The notes: generated by a model not told the origin, from the letters alone. Numbered from the stretch's first letter, positions 37,979 to 47,147 are shown. The stretch is DNA of 64,000 bases from Cystobacter ferrugineus (GCF_001887355.1 NZ_MPIN01000002.1:844510-908509); one strand, 5' to 3'. Translations and numbers: made by a program.

Positions 37979-38034
37979 GACAAGCGGGGCCCTTCGTGCC
38001 TTCCCCCCGGGGGGGTCGAGGGCGTGGGCGCGGC

Positions 38035-38682
38035 TCAGAAGGTCGCGCCGAGGTTGAGGGTGCCGGTGTAGGTGCCGCCGTTGCTGAAGGCCTCGTTCAC
38101 CGGGGTGCCCGGGGTGGTGGTGGGCACGCCGGTGGCGAACTGCTGGTCGAGCAGGACGTTGTAGTTCACGCGCGCATCCGCGGTGAAGTCGCCGATGTGC
38201 AGGCGCAGTCCGCCGCCGAGCGGCACGTTGCCCACGGTGTCGTCCTGGAAGCCCGCCGCCTCGGCGCGGACGTTGTAGCGGCTGAGGCCGACGCCCGCGA
38301 GCACGTAGGGCTGCAGGGGCGCGGCGGTGAGGCCGAGGGTGGCCACCGCCTGGGCGCCGTTGCGCATCACGTCCGGGCCCCGCGAGGCGCCGGGCGTGGC
38401 CACCGTGTCGCGGTTGAAGTTGTTCGACGCGCCCGAGTAGCCGATCTCCACGCCCAGCACCTTGGACGGACGGAGCATGAGCGTGGCCCCGTAGGCGGCG
38501 CCCGGGCGGATGTTCGAGCCGAGCGAGCTGGTGTAGCCCTCCACGCCGCCGCCGACGAGCACGGACACACCGCGCATGTCCGCGCTGGACTCCCGGCGGA
38601 CCTCGTCGCGTGCCAGGGCCGTGCCCGCGCCCAGGGTCAGCACCGCCACGCCCGCCACCACTCCCACGGTTGTCTTCTTCAT
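38035..38682 (-). CDS. Outer-membrane beta-barrel protein
   Basis: This 215-residue secreted protein has a clear signal peptide (MKKTTVGVVAGVAVLTLGAG...ALA) preceded by a strong GGAGG site. The mature part is a series of amphipathic strands (GVSVLVGGGVEGYTSSLGS; AAYGATLMLRPSKVLGVEIG; PLQPYVLAGVGLSRYNVRA) ending NLGATF with a terminal Phe, as in small OmpA/OmpW-type eight-stranded barrels. No peptidoglycan-binding domain follows. Its function is probably structural or a small pore. Confidence 0.8.
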   Translation of the reverse strand: MKKTTVGVVAGVAVLTLGAGTALARDEVRRESSADMRGVSVLVGGGVEGYTSSLGSNIRPGAAYGATLMLRPSKVLGVEIGYSGASNNFNRDTVATPGASRGPDVMRNGAQAVATLGLTAAPLQPYVLAGVGLSRYNVRAEAAGFQDDTVGNVPLGGGLRLHIGDFTADARVNYNVLLDQQFATGVPTTTPGTPVNEAFSNGGTYTGTLNLGATF

Positions 38683-38873
38683 GTGTTCCTCCCCCTTCGC
38701 GCTGGAATTCGAGCTGGCAGGAAGCTGGGAGGGTCCCTCGCGGGGTGCTACCGGGCAGGCGGGGAGGCGGGCCCCAGGGCGCTCCCGTCTTGTCCTCCTC
38801 ACCTGTTCGCTTCCCTGCTCCGGAAGGGGCTGGCATCTTCCCGCCGCACTTCTTCGCATTCCGAGGTTCACGC

Positions 38874-39797
38874 GTGCCGGAGAGAGACTGGGAGCGTCTG
38901 GGAGAGCTGGCCGGAGGCATGAAGGCCGGCGCGGTTGCGGTGGGCCCCGAGGGCTTCGGGTGGGTGGGTGGGGTGGAGGAGCCCGCGGAAGGGGGCCTGC
39001 TGGAGCGGATGAAGGCGCGGCGCGCCCGGCTGCTGCGCGTGGCGGCGGGCAACCCGACGAGCGTCTGGGAGGGGGCCGGTTGGGTGCAGGCCCTGGATTG
39101 CTCCGGCCCGGTGGGCGCCGCCGTCATCGCGACGCTGCGCGCCTCGGGCACGGGCTCGGACTACCACCTGCTGGTGTCGGTGGATGGGGGCCGCGAGTGG
39201 CAGGCGCGAGGCCCCGTGGGCTCGCCGACCCTCACGCAGGTGCTGGCCGTCAGCGAGCGGGAGCTGTGGGTGCTGGGCGCCGGGTTCCTCGGGCATACCG
39301 TGGACGGGGGCGCCACGTGGACGGAGGTCCGCCTGGCCGGAGAGAGGGAGCCGCGCACCGAGCGGTTGCGGCGCGTGGACGGGGGCGTGGCGCTCCTGGG
39401 GCAGGGCGTGTCGCTCTCGCTGGACGGTGGCCAGACGTGGAGCCCCCGGGAGGTGGGGGCCTCGCGCGTGGTGGACGTGGACGGGGCCTTCGTGGCCGCG
39501 GTCGTGGACGGCCAGACGCGGGTGGGCGAGCGGCAGGAGTCCGGAGTGCGCTGGGGCGAGCCGTTGCCCGCGGGCCGCGAGCCGGTGCGGCTGGTGGCCA
39601 CCGAGGGCATGCTGCGGGTACTCACGCGCGGCGTGGACCCGGCCCGGGGCATCGAGCCCGTGCTGTACGTGAGCGAGGATGGGGGAAACACCTGGTCCCA
39701 TCACCCGCTGCCGCTCGGGCTCCGGGTGGACATCGCCGGCCGGGAGTGGGCCCTGGGCGTGGACGCGGGCGGCGTCCTCCTGGGCCGCCTCGCGTGA
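38874..39797 (+). CDS. BNR/Asp-box repeat beta-propeller protein
   Basis: This 307-residue protein has four Asp-box motifs (VSVDGGREW, HTVDGGATW, LSLDGGQTW, VSEDGGNTW), the turns of sialidase/YCF48-type beta-propellers. The GTG start has GAGG at seven bases. No signal peptide is visible from this start. Catalytic sialidase residues are not evident, so it is more likely a binding or assembly propeller than an enzyme. Confidence 0.7.
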   Translation: MPERDWERLGELAGGMKAGAVAVGPEGFGWVGGVEEPAEGGLLERMKARRARLLRVAAGNPTSVWEGAGWVQALDCSGPVGAAVIATLRASGTGSDYHLLVSVDGGREWQARGPVGSPTLTQVLAVSERELWVLGAGFLGHTVDGGATWTEVRLAGEREPRTERLRRVDGGVALLGQGVSLSLDGGQTWSPREVGASRVVDVDGAFVAAVVDGQTRVGERQESGVRWGEPLPAGREPVRLVATEGMLRVLTRGVDPARGIEPVLYVSEDGGNTWSHHPLPLGLRVDIAGREWALGVDAGGVLLGRLA

Positions 39798-39827
39798 GCG
39801 CCACGGTTGGGCAATGGGGGGGGAGCG

Positions 39828-40517
39828 CTAGAGCGGCACCTGCTCCCGCCCCGGGTGGGTGATGTAGCCGGTGCCCGCCGCCACCAGCTTCGCCATCAGC
39901 CGATCGATGCCGTTGGAGCGGCTGAAGGCCATCTCGTTCTTCGTCACGCCCACCAGCGTGAGCAGCTGCACGCGGCCCGACTCGAGCTGGAAGTGCGCGG
40001 GGCGCGAGGGATCCGTCACGAAGACGAAGCCGCTGAGCTTGGAGTCGCCACCCGTGAGCGTTCCCTCCACCGGGTAGCGGTGCCCCACGGCGAACAGCCG
40101 TGCGCACACCAGGTTGTAGGCCATCATGTCCACCAGCCGCAGCACCGGCCAGCGCTCCTCCTCGGGCGTGTGGATGACCATCTCGTAGCCCAGTCCACTC
40201 GGCGCCCCCTCCTGCACCTCTTCTCCGGGGGCCAGGGTGAAGGGGTTGGACAGGCCGCTCGTCACGTACGTCCAGTAGGGGTACTCGGGCGTGGGCGGCG
40301 CGACCCGCACACCCATGGGACCCCAGTTCGGATCGAGTTCCTTCGCCGCGGAGGGCTCGTCACTGTCCATCCACGCTTCGAGCGCACCCGTCTGGTCCAG
40401 CGTGTAGACCTCCTCGCTGATGTTGCCGAAGAGCTTGGGGTACTCCACCTCGTCCCGGTCGGCCCAGCAGTCCTCATACCACTGCACGAAGGCTTCATCC
40501 GTCTCAGGCGCTTTCAT
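39828..40517 (-). CDS. Suppressor-of-fused (SUFU) domain protein
   Basis: This 229-residue cytoplasmic protein carries a SUFU domain: YPKLFGNISEEVYTLDQTG, then YPYWTYVTSGLSNPF, GLGYEMVIHTP and the C-terminal SGFVFVTDPSRPAHFQ. In animals SUFU restrains Gli factors; bacterial homologues have unknown roles and are sometimes found as immunity-like proteins near toxins. No toxin gene adjoins this copy. It stands alone between two convergent or same-strand unrelated genes. Confidence 0.85.
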   Translation of the reverse strand: MKAPETDEAFVQWYEDCWADRDEVEYPKLFGNISEEVYTLDQTGALEAWMDSDEPSAAKELDPNWGPMGVRVAPPTPEYPYWTYVTSGLSNPFTLAPGEEVQEGAPSGLGYEMVIHTPEEERWPVLRLVDMMAYNLVCARLFAVGHRYPVEGTLTGGDSKLSGFVFVTDPSRPAHFQLESGRVQLLTLVGVTKNEMAFSRSNGIDRLMAKLVAAGTGYITHPGREQVPL

Positions 40518-40609
40518 AGCGGAGTGACTCTAGAGCGGGTTGCCCCCGGTCCCTTCACTTTTCCGTCACAATCCATCGTCCGCTGCACAGGAGGGTGGGC
40601 GGGCGGCCT

Positions 40610-41800
40610 TCATGCCCCCGAGGCCCGGCCGGGCAGGGGCCAGGGCTTGAGCCCCGCGAGCTGCTCGGCCTGCTCGACGGCGGGTCGCAGGTGCGCATGC
40701 TCTCGGTGGAGGAAGTCGCGCACCGCCTTGTCCAGTGTCCGGTTGAACAACAGGTGCGCGCTGTGCACCGCCGTGGGCTCGAAGCCCCGGGCGATCTTGT
40801 GCTCGCCCCCCGCGCCGGGCTCGAACACGCGGCGCCCCGCGCGGATGTTGTCCTCCACCGAGTGGTACAGGCACACATGGAAGTGCAGGAAGGGATGCTC
40901 CTCGTGGCACCCCCAATAGCGGCCATAGAGGCGCTCGGGCGTGGCGAGGTTGAAGGCCCCGGCGATGACCTTGCCCGCGCGCTCGGCCTGCACCAGCTCC
41001 ACCGTGTCCGGCATCGCGCGGAAGATGCGCACGAAGAAGTCCTCGGTGAGCTGCACCTGCCCCCAGGGCCCCCGGCTCGCGCACGTGGCCTCGTAGAAGC
41101 CGAAGGCGCGCCGGGCATGCTCCGCGCCCACCTCCGCCCCGCGCACCGTGCGCACGGTGATGCCCTGGGTGGCGGCCGCCGCCCGCTCGCGCTTGATTTG
41201 AGAGCGGCGCTTGGAGTCGAAGCGCGAGAGGTAGTCGTCGTAGGTGCGGTAGCCCGGGTTCTTCCAGTGGAATTGCAGGGTGATGCGGCGCGCGAGCCCC
41301 TGCGCTTCCAGCATGTCCGCCTCGTCCTCGCGCGGGTAGAGGAAGTGCACCGAGGAGCAGCCACTCTCCCGGGCGCTCTCCACCGCCGCGCGCAGCAGCA
41401 GGAGCCGCAGCGCGGGCACGTCCTCGCCCGGGGCGATGAGGAAGCGCGCGCTGGTGGCCGGCGACAGCGGCGCGCCCACCACGAGCTTGGGGTAGTACTC
41501 CACGCCGAGCCGCTCGGCGGCGCCCGCCCACGAGAAGTCGTAGATGTACTCGCCCATGCTGTGGTGCTTGCGGTAGGCGGGGGAGGCGGCCGCGAGCTTG
41601 CCGTCGCGCCAGAGCGTCAGGTGCTGCGGCTCCCACCCCGTCTCGAGCGTCGCGCTGCCGCTCTCCTCCATGGCGGCGAGCCACTCATGGCGGATGAACG
41701 GAGGCGCCTCGGGTCCGGCGAGGGCGTTCCACTCGGTGGCGGAGACATCGGTGATGGATTCGAGGAGGCGGAGGCGGAGGTTGGCGGCCACGGGCTCCAT
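40610..41800 (-). CDS. GNAT/FemAB-like acyltransferase (DUF482 family)
   Basis: This 396-residue cytoplasmic protein belongs to the peptidoglycan-recognition/FemAB-like DUF482 group: PPFIRHEWLAAMEESGS at the N-terminus, SMGEYIYDFSWAGA, PYPKLVV-type segment (YYPKLVVGAPLSPATSARF), and YGRYWGCHEEHPFLHFHVC and EPGAGGEHKIARGF in the C-terminal GNAT half. Members are full length at about 380-400 residues. The substrate is unknown. It is divergent from bioA. Confidence 0.88.
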   Translation of the reverse strand: MEPVAANLRLRLLESITDVSATEWNALAGPEAPPFIRHEWLAAMEESGSATLETGWEPQHLTLWRDGKLAAASPAYRKHHSMGEYIYDFSWAGAAERLGVEYYPKLVVGAPLSPATSARFLIAPGEDVPALRLLLLRAAVESARESGCSSVHFLYPREDEADMLEAQGLARRITLQFHWKNPGYRTYDDYLSRFDSKRRSQIKRERAAAATQGITVRTVRGAEVGAEHARRAFGFYEATCASRGPWGQVQLTEDFFVRIFRAMPDTVELVQAERAGKVIAGAFNLATPERLYGRYWGCHEEHPFLHFHVCLYHSVEDNIRAGRRVFEPGAGGEHKIARGFEPTAVHSAHLLFNRTLDKAVRDFLHREHAHLRPAVEQAEQLAGLKPWPLPGRASGA

Positions 41801-41979
41801 CTAACGCGCCCTTTCCGGCTCCGCCGCTCCACCGTGCCGCCGGTGCCGCTCGGCGGACAGTCAGGCCACCCCTCGCCCGGCGGCATGGGCCGTCCTCCAC
41901 CCGGGCCCACTCCGGACGCGCTCCCGGCCGGGCCCCGTGGTAGGCACGCGCGCCCCGGTGGCAGTGGGAGGACGTGGAA

Positions 41980-43308
41980 ATGCAGCGCTCGGAAGTCGTC
42001 GCCCTGGACAAGCGGCATGTGTGGCACCCCTACACGCCGATGGACGAGTACATCGCCCGGACGGAGCCCCTGGTCGTCGTGGGCGCCGAGGGGCCCTACC
42101 TGTTCGACGCGGATGGCACGCGCTACCTGGACGCCAACGGCTCGTGGTGGGTGTCCACCCTGGGGCATCGCCACCCACGGCTCGTGCGCGCCCTCACCGA
42201 GCAGGCCGGAGCCTTTCCCCATACCTCGCTCGCGGGGGTGACCCATGCGCCCGCCGCGCGGCTGGCCGCGGAGCTGGTCGCCCTGGCCCCGGGCGCGGGG
42301 GGGGCCGGGGCGGAGCGGCTCTCGCGCGTCTTCTACTCGGACAACGGGAGCACGGCGGTGGAGGTGGCCATCAAGATGGCGGCCCAGTACTGGGCGCAGA
42401 ACGGACGGCCCGCGCGCACGCGCTTCATCACGCTCTCGGGGGCCTTCCATGGCGAGACGATCGGCGCCACGAGCGTGGGCGGGGTGGAGGTGTTCCGCGA
42501 CGTCTTCGGGCCGCTGCTCTTCGACGTGGTGCACGTGCCGTCCCCGGCCGAGCCCGCGGGCTGGGAGCGCGCCTTCGCCCAGGTGGAGGCCACGCTGCGC
42601 GCGCACCCGGACGAGATCGCCGCCGTCATCCTCGAGCCGCTCATCCAGGGCGCGGCGGGCATGCACGTGTACGCGCCGGCCTTCCTCCGGGCGGTGCGCG
42701 AGGCCACGCGCGCGGTGGACACCTTCCTCATCGCCGACGAGGTCTTCACGGGCCTGGGGCGCACGGGGGCGCGCTTCGCGTGCGACCTGGCGGACGTGGT
42801 GCCCGACCTGCTGTGTCTGGCCAAGGCGCTGTCGGGGGGCCTGTTGCCCTTCGCGGCGACGCTGGCCACCGAGCGGGTGTTCTCCGGCTTCGGGGGCGGG
42901 AGCGAGCGGGCGCTGTATTACGGGCACTCGTACTGCGGCAACCCGCTGGGCGCGGCGGTGGCGCGCGAGGTGCTCGCGGTGTACCGGGACGAGGACGTGC
43001 TCGGGCAGGTGGCGCGCAAGGCGCCCCGGGTGAAGGCCGCCTTCGAGCGCATGGCCGCGGACATCCCCGGCGTGACGCGGCCGCGGGCGCTGGGCATGGT
43101 GGGCGCGGTGGACCTGGGCGGCGGAGGCTATCTGGCCCGGGCGGGCTGGCGGGTGTACGAGGCGGCGCGGCGGCGGGGCCTGTACCTGCGCCCCCTGGGC
43201 GACACCGTGTACGTGGCCCCCTCGCTCAACATCCCGGACGCCGCGCTGGACGAGCTGCTCGCGGGCGTGGAGGAGAGTCTTCGCGAGGTGGCCCGCGCGG
43301 GCGGCTGA
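41980..43308 (+). CDS. bioA: Adenosylmethionine-8-amino-7-oxononanoate aminotransferase
   Basis: This PLP enzyme of biotin synthesis transfers the amino group of S-adenosylmethionine to KAPA, giving DAPA. The 442-residue class III aminotransferase has the BioA N-terminus HVWHPYTPMDEY, DANGSWWVSTLGHRHP, the PLP-binding GAFHGET, DEVFTGLGRTG, and the Schiff-base Lys282 in AKALSGG. The ATG at 41980 sits nine bases after GGGAGG; a GTG two codons earlier is too close to that site. No other bio genes are adjacent. Confidence 0.95.
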   Translation: MQRSEVVALDKRHVWHPYTPMDEYIARTEPLVVVGAEGPYLFDADGTRYLDANGSWWVSTLGHRHPRLVRALTEQAGAFPHTSLAGVTHAPAARLAAELVALAPGAGGAGAERLSRVFYSDNGSTAVEVAIKMAAQYWAQNGRPARTRFITLSGAFHGETIGATSVGGVEVFRDVFGPLLFDVVHVPSPAEPAGWERAFAQVEATLRAHPDEIAAVILEPLIQGAAGMHVYAPAFLRAVREATRAVDTFLIADEVFTGLGRTGARFACDLADVVPDLLCLAKALSGGLLPFAATLATERVFSGFGGGSERALYYGHSYCGNPLGAAVAREVLAVYRDEDVLGQVARKAPRVKAAFERMAADIPGVTRPRALGMVGAVDLGGGGYLARAGWRVYEAARRRGLYLRPLGDTVYVAPSLNIPDAALDELLAGVEESLREVARAGG

Positions 43309-43400
43309 TCCGCCCGGCACGCAATAGAAACTCGCCCCCGGGCGTACTTCATGCACACTGGGGTTTTCGTCACCCCATTCAAGGTCGAGGAGGAGCGGAG

Positions 43401-43661
43401 ATGGGCTCGGGCCTGTGTTCGTGGATCATCTTGGGATTCTTCGCGGGCCTCATCGCCCGCGCCATCATGCCGGGCCGTCAGGCCATGGGCATCATCGCCA
43501 CCACCCTGCTGGGCATCGGTGGCTCGTTCATGGGCGGCTTCCTCGCCTCGGTGATCCGCGGCGGAAGCTGGCGCTTCTTCCAGGCCAGCAGCTTCATCGG
43601 CGCCATCATCGGCGCCGTCGTGCTGCTCTTCATCGGCTCGATGATGTCCGGCAGACGTTAG
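43401..43661 (+). CDS. GlsB/YeaQ/YmgE-family small membrane protein
   Basis: This 86-residue inner-membrane protein has three hydrophobic helices and the family glycine pattern (WIILGFFAGLIARAIMPG; TLLGIGGSFMGGFLAS; FIGAIIGAVVLLF). It is usually annotated as transglycosylase-associated or general stress protein. The ATG has GAGGAG a few bases upstream. The much longer frame in this phase runs antisense-like through bioA and is not real. Confidence 0.92.
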   Translation: MGSGLCSWIILGFFAGLIARAIMPGRQAMGIIATTLLGIGGSFMGGFLASVIRGGSWRFFQASSFIGAIIGAVVLLFIGSMMSGRR

Positions 43662-43664
43662 GCG

Positions 43665-43685
43665 CCGGACCCGTTCCCGGTCCGG
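43665..43685 (+). terminator. Hairpin after the GlsB-like gene
   Basis: CCGGACC (43665-43671) pairs with GGTCCGG (43679-43685), starting four bases after the stop codon. No T-run follows; an A-rich stretch begins about 25 bases later. Confidence 0.45.
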
Positions 43686-43734
43686 AATACCGCCAAGAGC
43701 GAAAAAAACCGCGAAGGTCGTGAAAAACGGAATA

Positions 43735-43753
43735 CCTCCATGTATATTGGAGG
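43735..43753. promoter_or_regulatory. Inverted repeat in an A/T-rich promoter-like region
   Basis: CCTCCA and TGGAGG arms flank an AT-only-like 7-base spacer (TGTATAT). Two copies of CGGAATACC occur at 43683-43691 and 43728-43736. This is the only AT-rich part of the 353-base gap before the esterase gene, so it probably holds the promoter. The remaining gap to 44014 shows no gene. Confidence 0.35.
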
Positions 43754-44014
43754 AGCAGTCAGCGCAAAACCCCTCCAAGGTGCTTCTGGCTGCGGGCAGG
43801 CCGCGCGCGGACTCGTTGAGTGGGAAACCACCGGAGCCGCGCGCGGCCGCACTTTTCTTCCCGGCCTGTCCCGCCGCGCGGCCGAGGTGATGGAAACGCA
43901 ACCCTTGCCCCGTCGTCCCTCTGGCGGGGACTTCCGGTACTCATGCGCGGAGGTAGCTTCTGGCCCTCGTCCGACCCTCGCCCCCGGCGGTGGACGGACA
44001 GTCCGAGGAGCTCC

Positions 44015-44752
44015 ATGGGCGCGGTCACGATGGTGCTGGTGGCGTGGTTGATGGCGGGCTCGCCGGCGCAGGAAGTGTCTCCGCCGGGCACTCCAGGCTC
44101 GTTCGTGGCCAGGACGCTCACCCTGCGCGGGGTGTCGTATTCCTACTCCGTCTACCTGCCACCCAACTACCGCCCCGGACAGGGGTGGCCCGTCATCCTG
44201 GCGCTGCATGGGGCGAGCTCGCGCGGCACGGAGGGCACGCTGCCCCGTTCCCAGCGTCTGGCGGCGGCGGTGCGTCTGTACCCCGAGCGCTACCCGGCCC
44301 TGCTGGTGCTTCCCCAGTGTCCGCCCGGCGCGGACTGGAGCGGGGACGTGGCGGAGTTCGCCCTGCGGGCCGTGGACAGGACGCTCGTCGAGTACGGAGG
44401 AGATCGCAGACGGGTGTACCTGACGGGGGAGTCCATCGGGGCCCAGGGCGCGCTGCGCTTCGCGGCGCGCTTCCCGGACCGCTTCGCCGCCGTGCTGTCG
44501 GTGTCCGAGCGCTCGGCGGATCGCTCCGTGGTGGAGCGGCTCAAGGGGGTGCCCCTGTGGATGTGGCACGGCGACGCGGACAAGGAGGTGCCCGTCTCCG
44601 AGAGCCGCGCCTTCCTGGAGCTGTTCAAGGCCGTGGGCAACACCTCCGTGCGCTACACGGAGCTGCCCGGCCTGGGCCATGACATCTTCGACACCGTCTA
44701 TCTCGACGAGGCGGTGAGCACCTGGCTCTTCGCTCAGCGGCGCGCCCAATGA
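44015..44752 (+). CDS. Secreted alpha/beta-hydrolase (esterase/depolymerase type)
   Basis: This 245-residue hydrolase begins at an ATG preceded by GAGGAG and has a short signal peptide (MGAVTMVLVAWLMAGSPA). It has the HG oxyanion motif (ILALHGASSRG), nucleophile elbow GESIG, acid DADKEVP and catalytic His in GLGHDIF, matching the predicted-peptidase/PHB-depolymerase-like esterase group. It probably acts on esters or feruloyl/polyester bonds outside the cell. The substrate is unknown. Confidence 0.85.
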   Translation: MGAVTMVLVAWLMAGSPAQEVSPPGTPGSFVARTLTLRGVSYSYSVYLPPNYRPGQGWPVILALHGASSRGTEGTLPRSQRLAAAVRLYPERYPALLVLPQCPPGADWSGDVAEFALRAVDRTLVEYGGDRRRVYLTGESIGAQGALRFAARFPDRFAAVLSVSERSADRSVVERLKGVPLWMWHGDADKEVPVSESRAFLELFKAVGNTSVRYTELPGLGHDIFDTVYLDEAVSTWLFAQRRAQ

Positions 44753-44788
44753 GGCGCTGAACGCGGCCCCGAGCGCGGCCCGGAAGGC

Positions 44789-45373
44789 TCAGTCCTCGGG
44801 CGGCTCGGGCGCCACGCGCGCCGTGAGGACATGATCCCTCCAGCGCCCCTCGATGAGGACGGACTGGCGCGCGAGCCCCTCGACCTGGAAGCCCACGCGG
44901 CGCAGCACCGCGGCGCTGCGGTGGTTGTCCGGCAGGTGGTTGGCCATCAGGCGGTGCAGGCCCAGGGGCCCGAAGGCATGAGCGCACACGGCGCTCACCG
45001 CCTCGCTCATCAACCCCTTGCCCTGGTGGCGCGCGTCGAGCCCGAAGCCCAGCTCGGCGCATTGCAGGGGCCCGCGGCGGATGTCGTTGAGCGACACGCT
45101 GCCCAGCACCGGGCTCGACTGGGAGGGGAGCTCGCGTGACAGCAGGAAGAGGCGCAGGGCCAGGCCGCGCCGCCAGTCCTCGGCGTCCTGGGCCAGGCGC
45201 GAGCGCCACCAGGTGACGGTGAAGAAGTTGTCCGGGCGCGCGGGCGACACGGGCCCCAGGTGCTCGCGGTTGGCCAGGTGATAGGCGAGCACTCGCGCGG
45301 CGGCATCCGGCGGCAGCAGGGTCAACAGCAGCCGCGGCGTGGTGAGCGAGGCCTGGAAGATGTCCGGAGGCAT
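44789..45373 (-). CDS. GNAT family N-acetyltransferase (RimJ/RimL type)
   Basis: This 194-residue acetyltransferase starts LTTPRLLLTLLPP, typical of RimJ/RimL enzymes, with the acetyl-CoA loop near RHQGKGLMSEAV and the C-terminal NHLPDNHRSAAVLRRVGF. It probably acetylates an N-terminal amine or a small molecule. The ATG at 45373 is preferred; an upstream start would run into the divergent exonuclease gene. Confidence 0.9.
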   Translation of the reverse strand: MPPDIFQASLTTPRLLLTLLPPDAAARVLAYHLANREHLGPVSPARPDNFFTVTWWRSRLAQDAEDWRRGLALRLFLLSRELPSQSSPVLGSVSLNDIRRGPLQCAELGFGLDARHQGKGLMSEAVSAVCAHAFGPLGLHRLMANHLPDNHRSAAVLRRVGFQVEGLARQSVLIEGRWRDHVLTARVAPEPPED

Positions 45374-45422
45374 GCGGCTTGGGTGCGCAGGTGCGGCGGT
45401 GGATAGGCTACACCTGTGTCCC

Positions 45423-46301
45423 ATGCGCCTGCACCTCGTCGATGGGACCTACGAACTGTTCCGTGCCCACTTTTCACCTCGTCCCGGAGTCCACGCTCCG
45501 GACGGCCGGGACGTGAAGGCCACGGTGGGGCTCGCCGCCTCGCTGCTGGCGCTCCTGCACGACGAGCACGAGGCGGTGAGCCACGTGGCGGTGGCCTTCG
45601 ACAACCCCATCCACTCGTTCCGCAACGAGCTGTTCGCCGGGTACAAGTCCGACGAGGGCGTGCCCCCGGAGCTGCTCGCGCAGTTCGACGCGGCCGAGGA
45701 CGCGGCGCGCGCGCTCGGGCTCACCGTGTGGTCCATGAAGGAGTTCGAGGCGGATGACGCGCTGGGCACCGCCGCCGCGCGCTGGGCCGGACAGGTGGAG
45801 CAGGTGCGCCTGCTCACCCCGGACAAGGACTTGGGGCAGTGCGTGCGCGGCCAGCACGTGGTGCAGGTGGACCGCAAGCAGCACAAGGAACTGGACGAGG
45901 CGGCGGTGCGGGCGCGGCTGGGGGTGGCCCCGGCGAGCGTGCCGGACCTGCTGGCGCTCGTGGGAGACGCCGCGGATGGCATCCCCGGCCTGCCCGGCTT
46001 CGGCGAGAAGGGCGCGAGCCTGCTGCTCGGAGAGTACGGCCACCTGGAGCGCATCCCCGACGACGCGGCCGCGTGGACGGTGCGGCCCCGGGGCGCGGAG
46101 AAGCTCGCGGCCACCCTGCGTGCCCATCGCGAGGAGGCGCTCCTCTACCGCCGGCTCGCCACGGTGGTGACGGACGCGCCCCTGCCCGGGTCCCTCGAGG
46201 ACCTGGCCTGGGCGGGCGTCCCCCGCGAGCGCTACCTCGCGTGGTGTGACGCGATGGGCGTCACCACGCTGCGCTCGCGGCCCCAGCGCTGGGCGCCGTG
46301 A
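45423..46301 (+). CDS. 5'-3' exonuclease (Pol I N-terminal-domain homologue)
   Basis: This 292-residue stand-alone FEN/flap-type nuclease has LVDGTYELFRAHF at the N-terminus, acidic metal ligands in AFDNP, EFEADDALGT and LLTPDKDL, and the helix-3-turn-helix DNA-binding part VGDAADGIPGLPGFGEKGA. It would remove RNA primers or flaps. It lacks polymerase domains. Only 49 bases separate its start from the divergent acetyltransferase start, so the promoters must overlap. Confidence 0.92.
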   Translation: MRLHLVDGTYELFRAHFSPRPGVHAPDGRDVKATVGLAASLLALLHDEHEAVSHVAVAFDNPIHSFRNELFAGYKSDEGVPPELLAQFDAAEDAARALGLTVWSMKEFEADDALGTAAARWAGQVEQVRLLTPDKDLGQCVRGQHVVQVDRKQHKELDEAAVRARLGVAPASVPDLLALVGDAADGIPGLPGFGEKGASLLLGEYGHLERIPDDAAAWTVRPRGAEKLAATLRAHREEALLYRRLATVVTDAPLPGSLEDLAWAGVPRERYLAWCDAMGVTTLRSRPQRWAP

Positions 46302-46683
46302 GCCCCCCGTGGACCCGCGTCCGACGGGGCTTCCCCCTGCCGGAGGCCCCTCTCCAGGCGTGGGAAAGCCCGGATTGTCCGTGAGAAGACATCAAGACGG
46401 TTTTTCGAGGTGGTGCTGACAGGTCCTCAATCCCGTCCAGGATGTGAAGGGTTCTCTCCTCACCTGTTGGCTCTGGTGTATGACCTCACCTGGCACATCG
46501 GGTTCAGCTCTGAGCGACATGACGGGTGGAGCCATGGCGCGGTGCCTGGGTTCCCCTCGTGAATCCGAGCACTCTTAGCGTCCCCCGTTCTTCCAACTAC
46601 CCCTCCCATCCTGTCGCGGGTGACCTGTCCGACCCTAAGCAGACGGCCTGATGGGTCGGCTTACGGAGGGCCAGGAAACCGCG
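46302..46683. other. 382-base intergenic region, no gene seen
   Basis: Nothing coding is convincing here. The region must hold the promoter of the XRE regulator gene. It contains a TGGCAC-N5-GTTC sequence near 46490 that resembles a sigma-54 promoter but lacks the essential -12 GC. Confidence 0.4.
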
Positions 46684-47061
46684 ATGGGACAACCTTCGAC
46701 CAGCAAGCTCGCAGCGAATGTGGGCGAGCTCGCGCGAGAGGCGCGGGTTCGTGCGGGACTGACCCAGGCGGATGTGGCGGAGCGGGTGGGGCTGGCGACC
46801 GAGGTGTACGGGCGGCTGGAGCGGGGCCGGATGTTGCCGAGCGTGCCGTCGCTGCGGCGGTTGTGCATCGCGTTGCGCATGCCGTCCGACTCGCTGTTGG
46901 GGCTCAACACCGGCGAGGTGCCGACGTGGGCGGCCGAGTCCACGCCGGAGGAGTACGACGAGGTGCCCGAGCTGCGCCGGCTCATGCGCACCCTGCGCAA
47001 GCTGGATGGCACCCAGCTCAAGCTCATTGGCCTGGTGGCCTCGGCGCTGCAGAAGCGCTAG
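46684..47061 (+). CDS. XRE-family helix-turn-helix regulator
   Basis: This 125-residue DNA-binding protein has an N-terminal HTH_XRE domain (about 12-67: AREARVRAGLTQADVAERVG, YGRLERGRMLPSV) and a short helical C-terminus (ELRRLMRTLRKLDGTQLKLI) that may dimerise. The ATG at 46684 follows AGGAAA at eight bases; an in-frame ATG at 46651 has a poorer site. It is 86 bases upstream of a TonB-dependent receptor gene on the same strand and could control it. Confidence 0.88.
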   Translation: MGQPSTSKLAANVGELAREARVRAGLTQADVAERVGLATEVYGRLERGRMLPSVPSLRRLCIALRMPSDSLLGLNTGEVPTWAAESTPEEYDEVPELRRLMRTLRKLDGTQLKLIGLVASALQKR

Positions 47062-47147
47062 CGGACGCACACCCCGCGCGCTTGGGGCTTGTCTTCGGAG
47101 GGCGAGCCCTGGCCTCATGGCACCCCTTTCCCGATGGGGGTTTGCGC

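Noticed and set aside
46480-46510. Sigma-54-like promoter (TGGCAC-N5-GTTC)
   Set aside because: The -12 element lacks the required GC, so the match is probably chance.
46651-46683. Earlier ATG for the XRE regulator
   Set aside because: It has a weak ribosome site, and the 11 extra residues look non-conserved compared with the ATG at 46684 and its AGGAAA.
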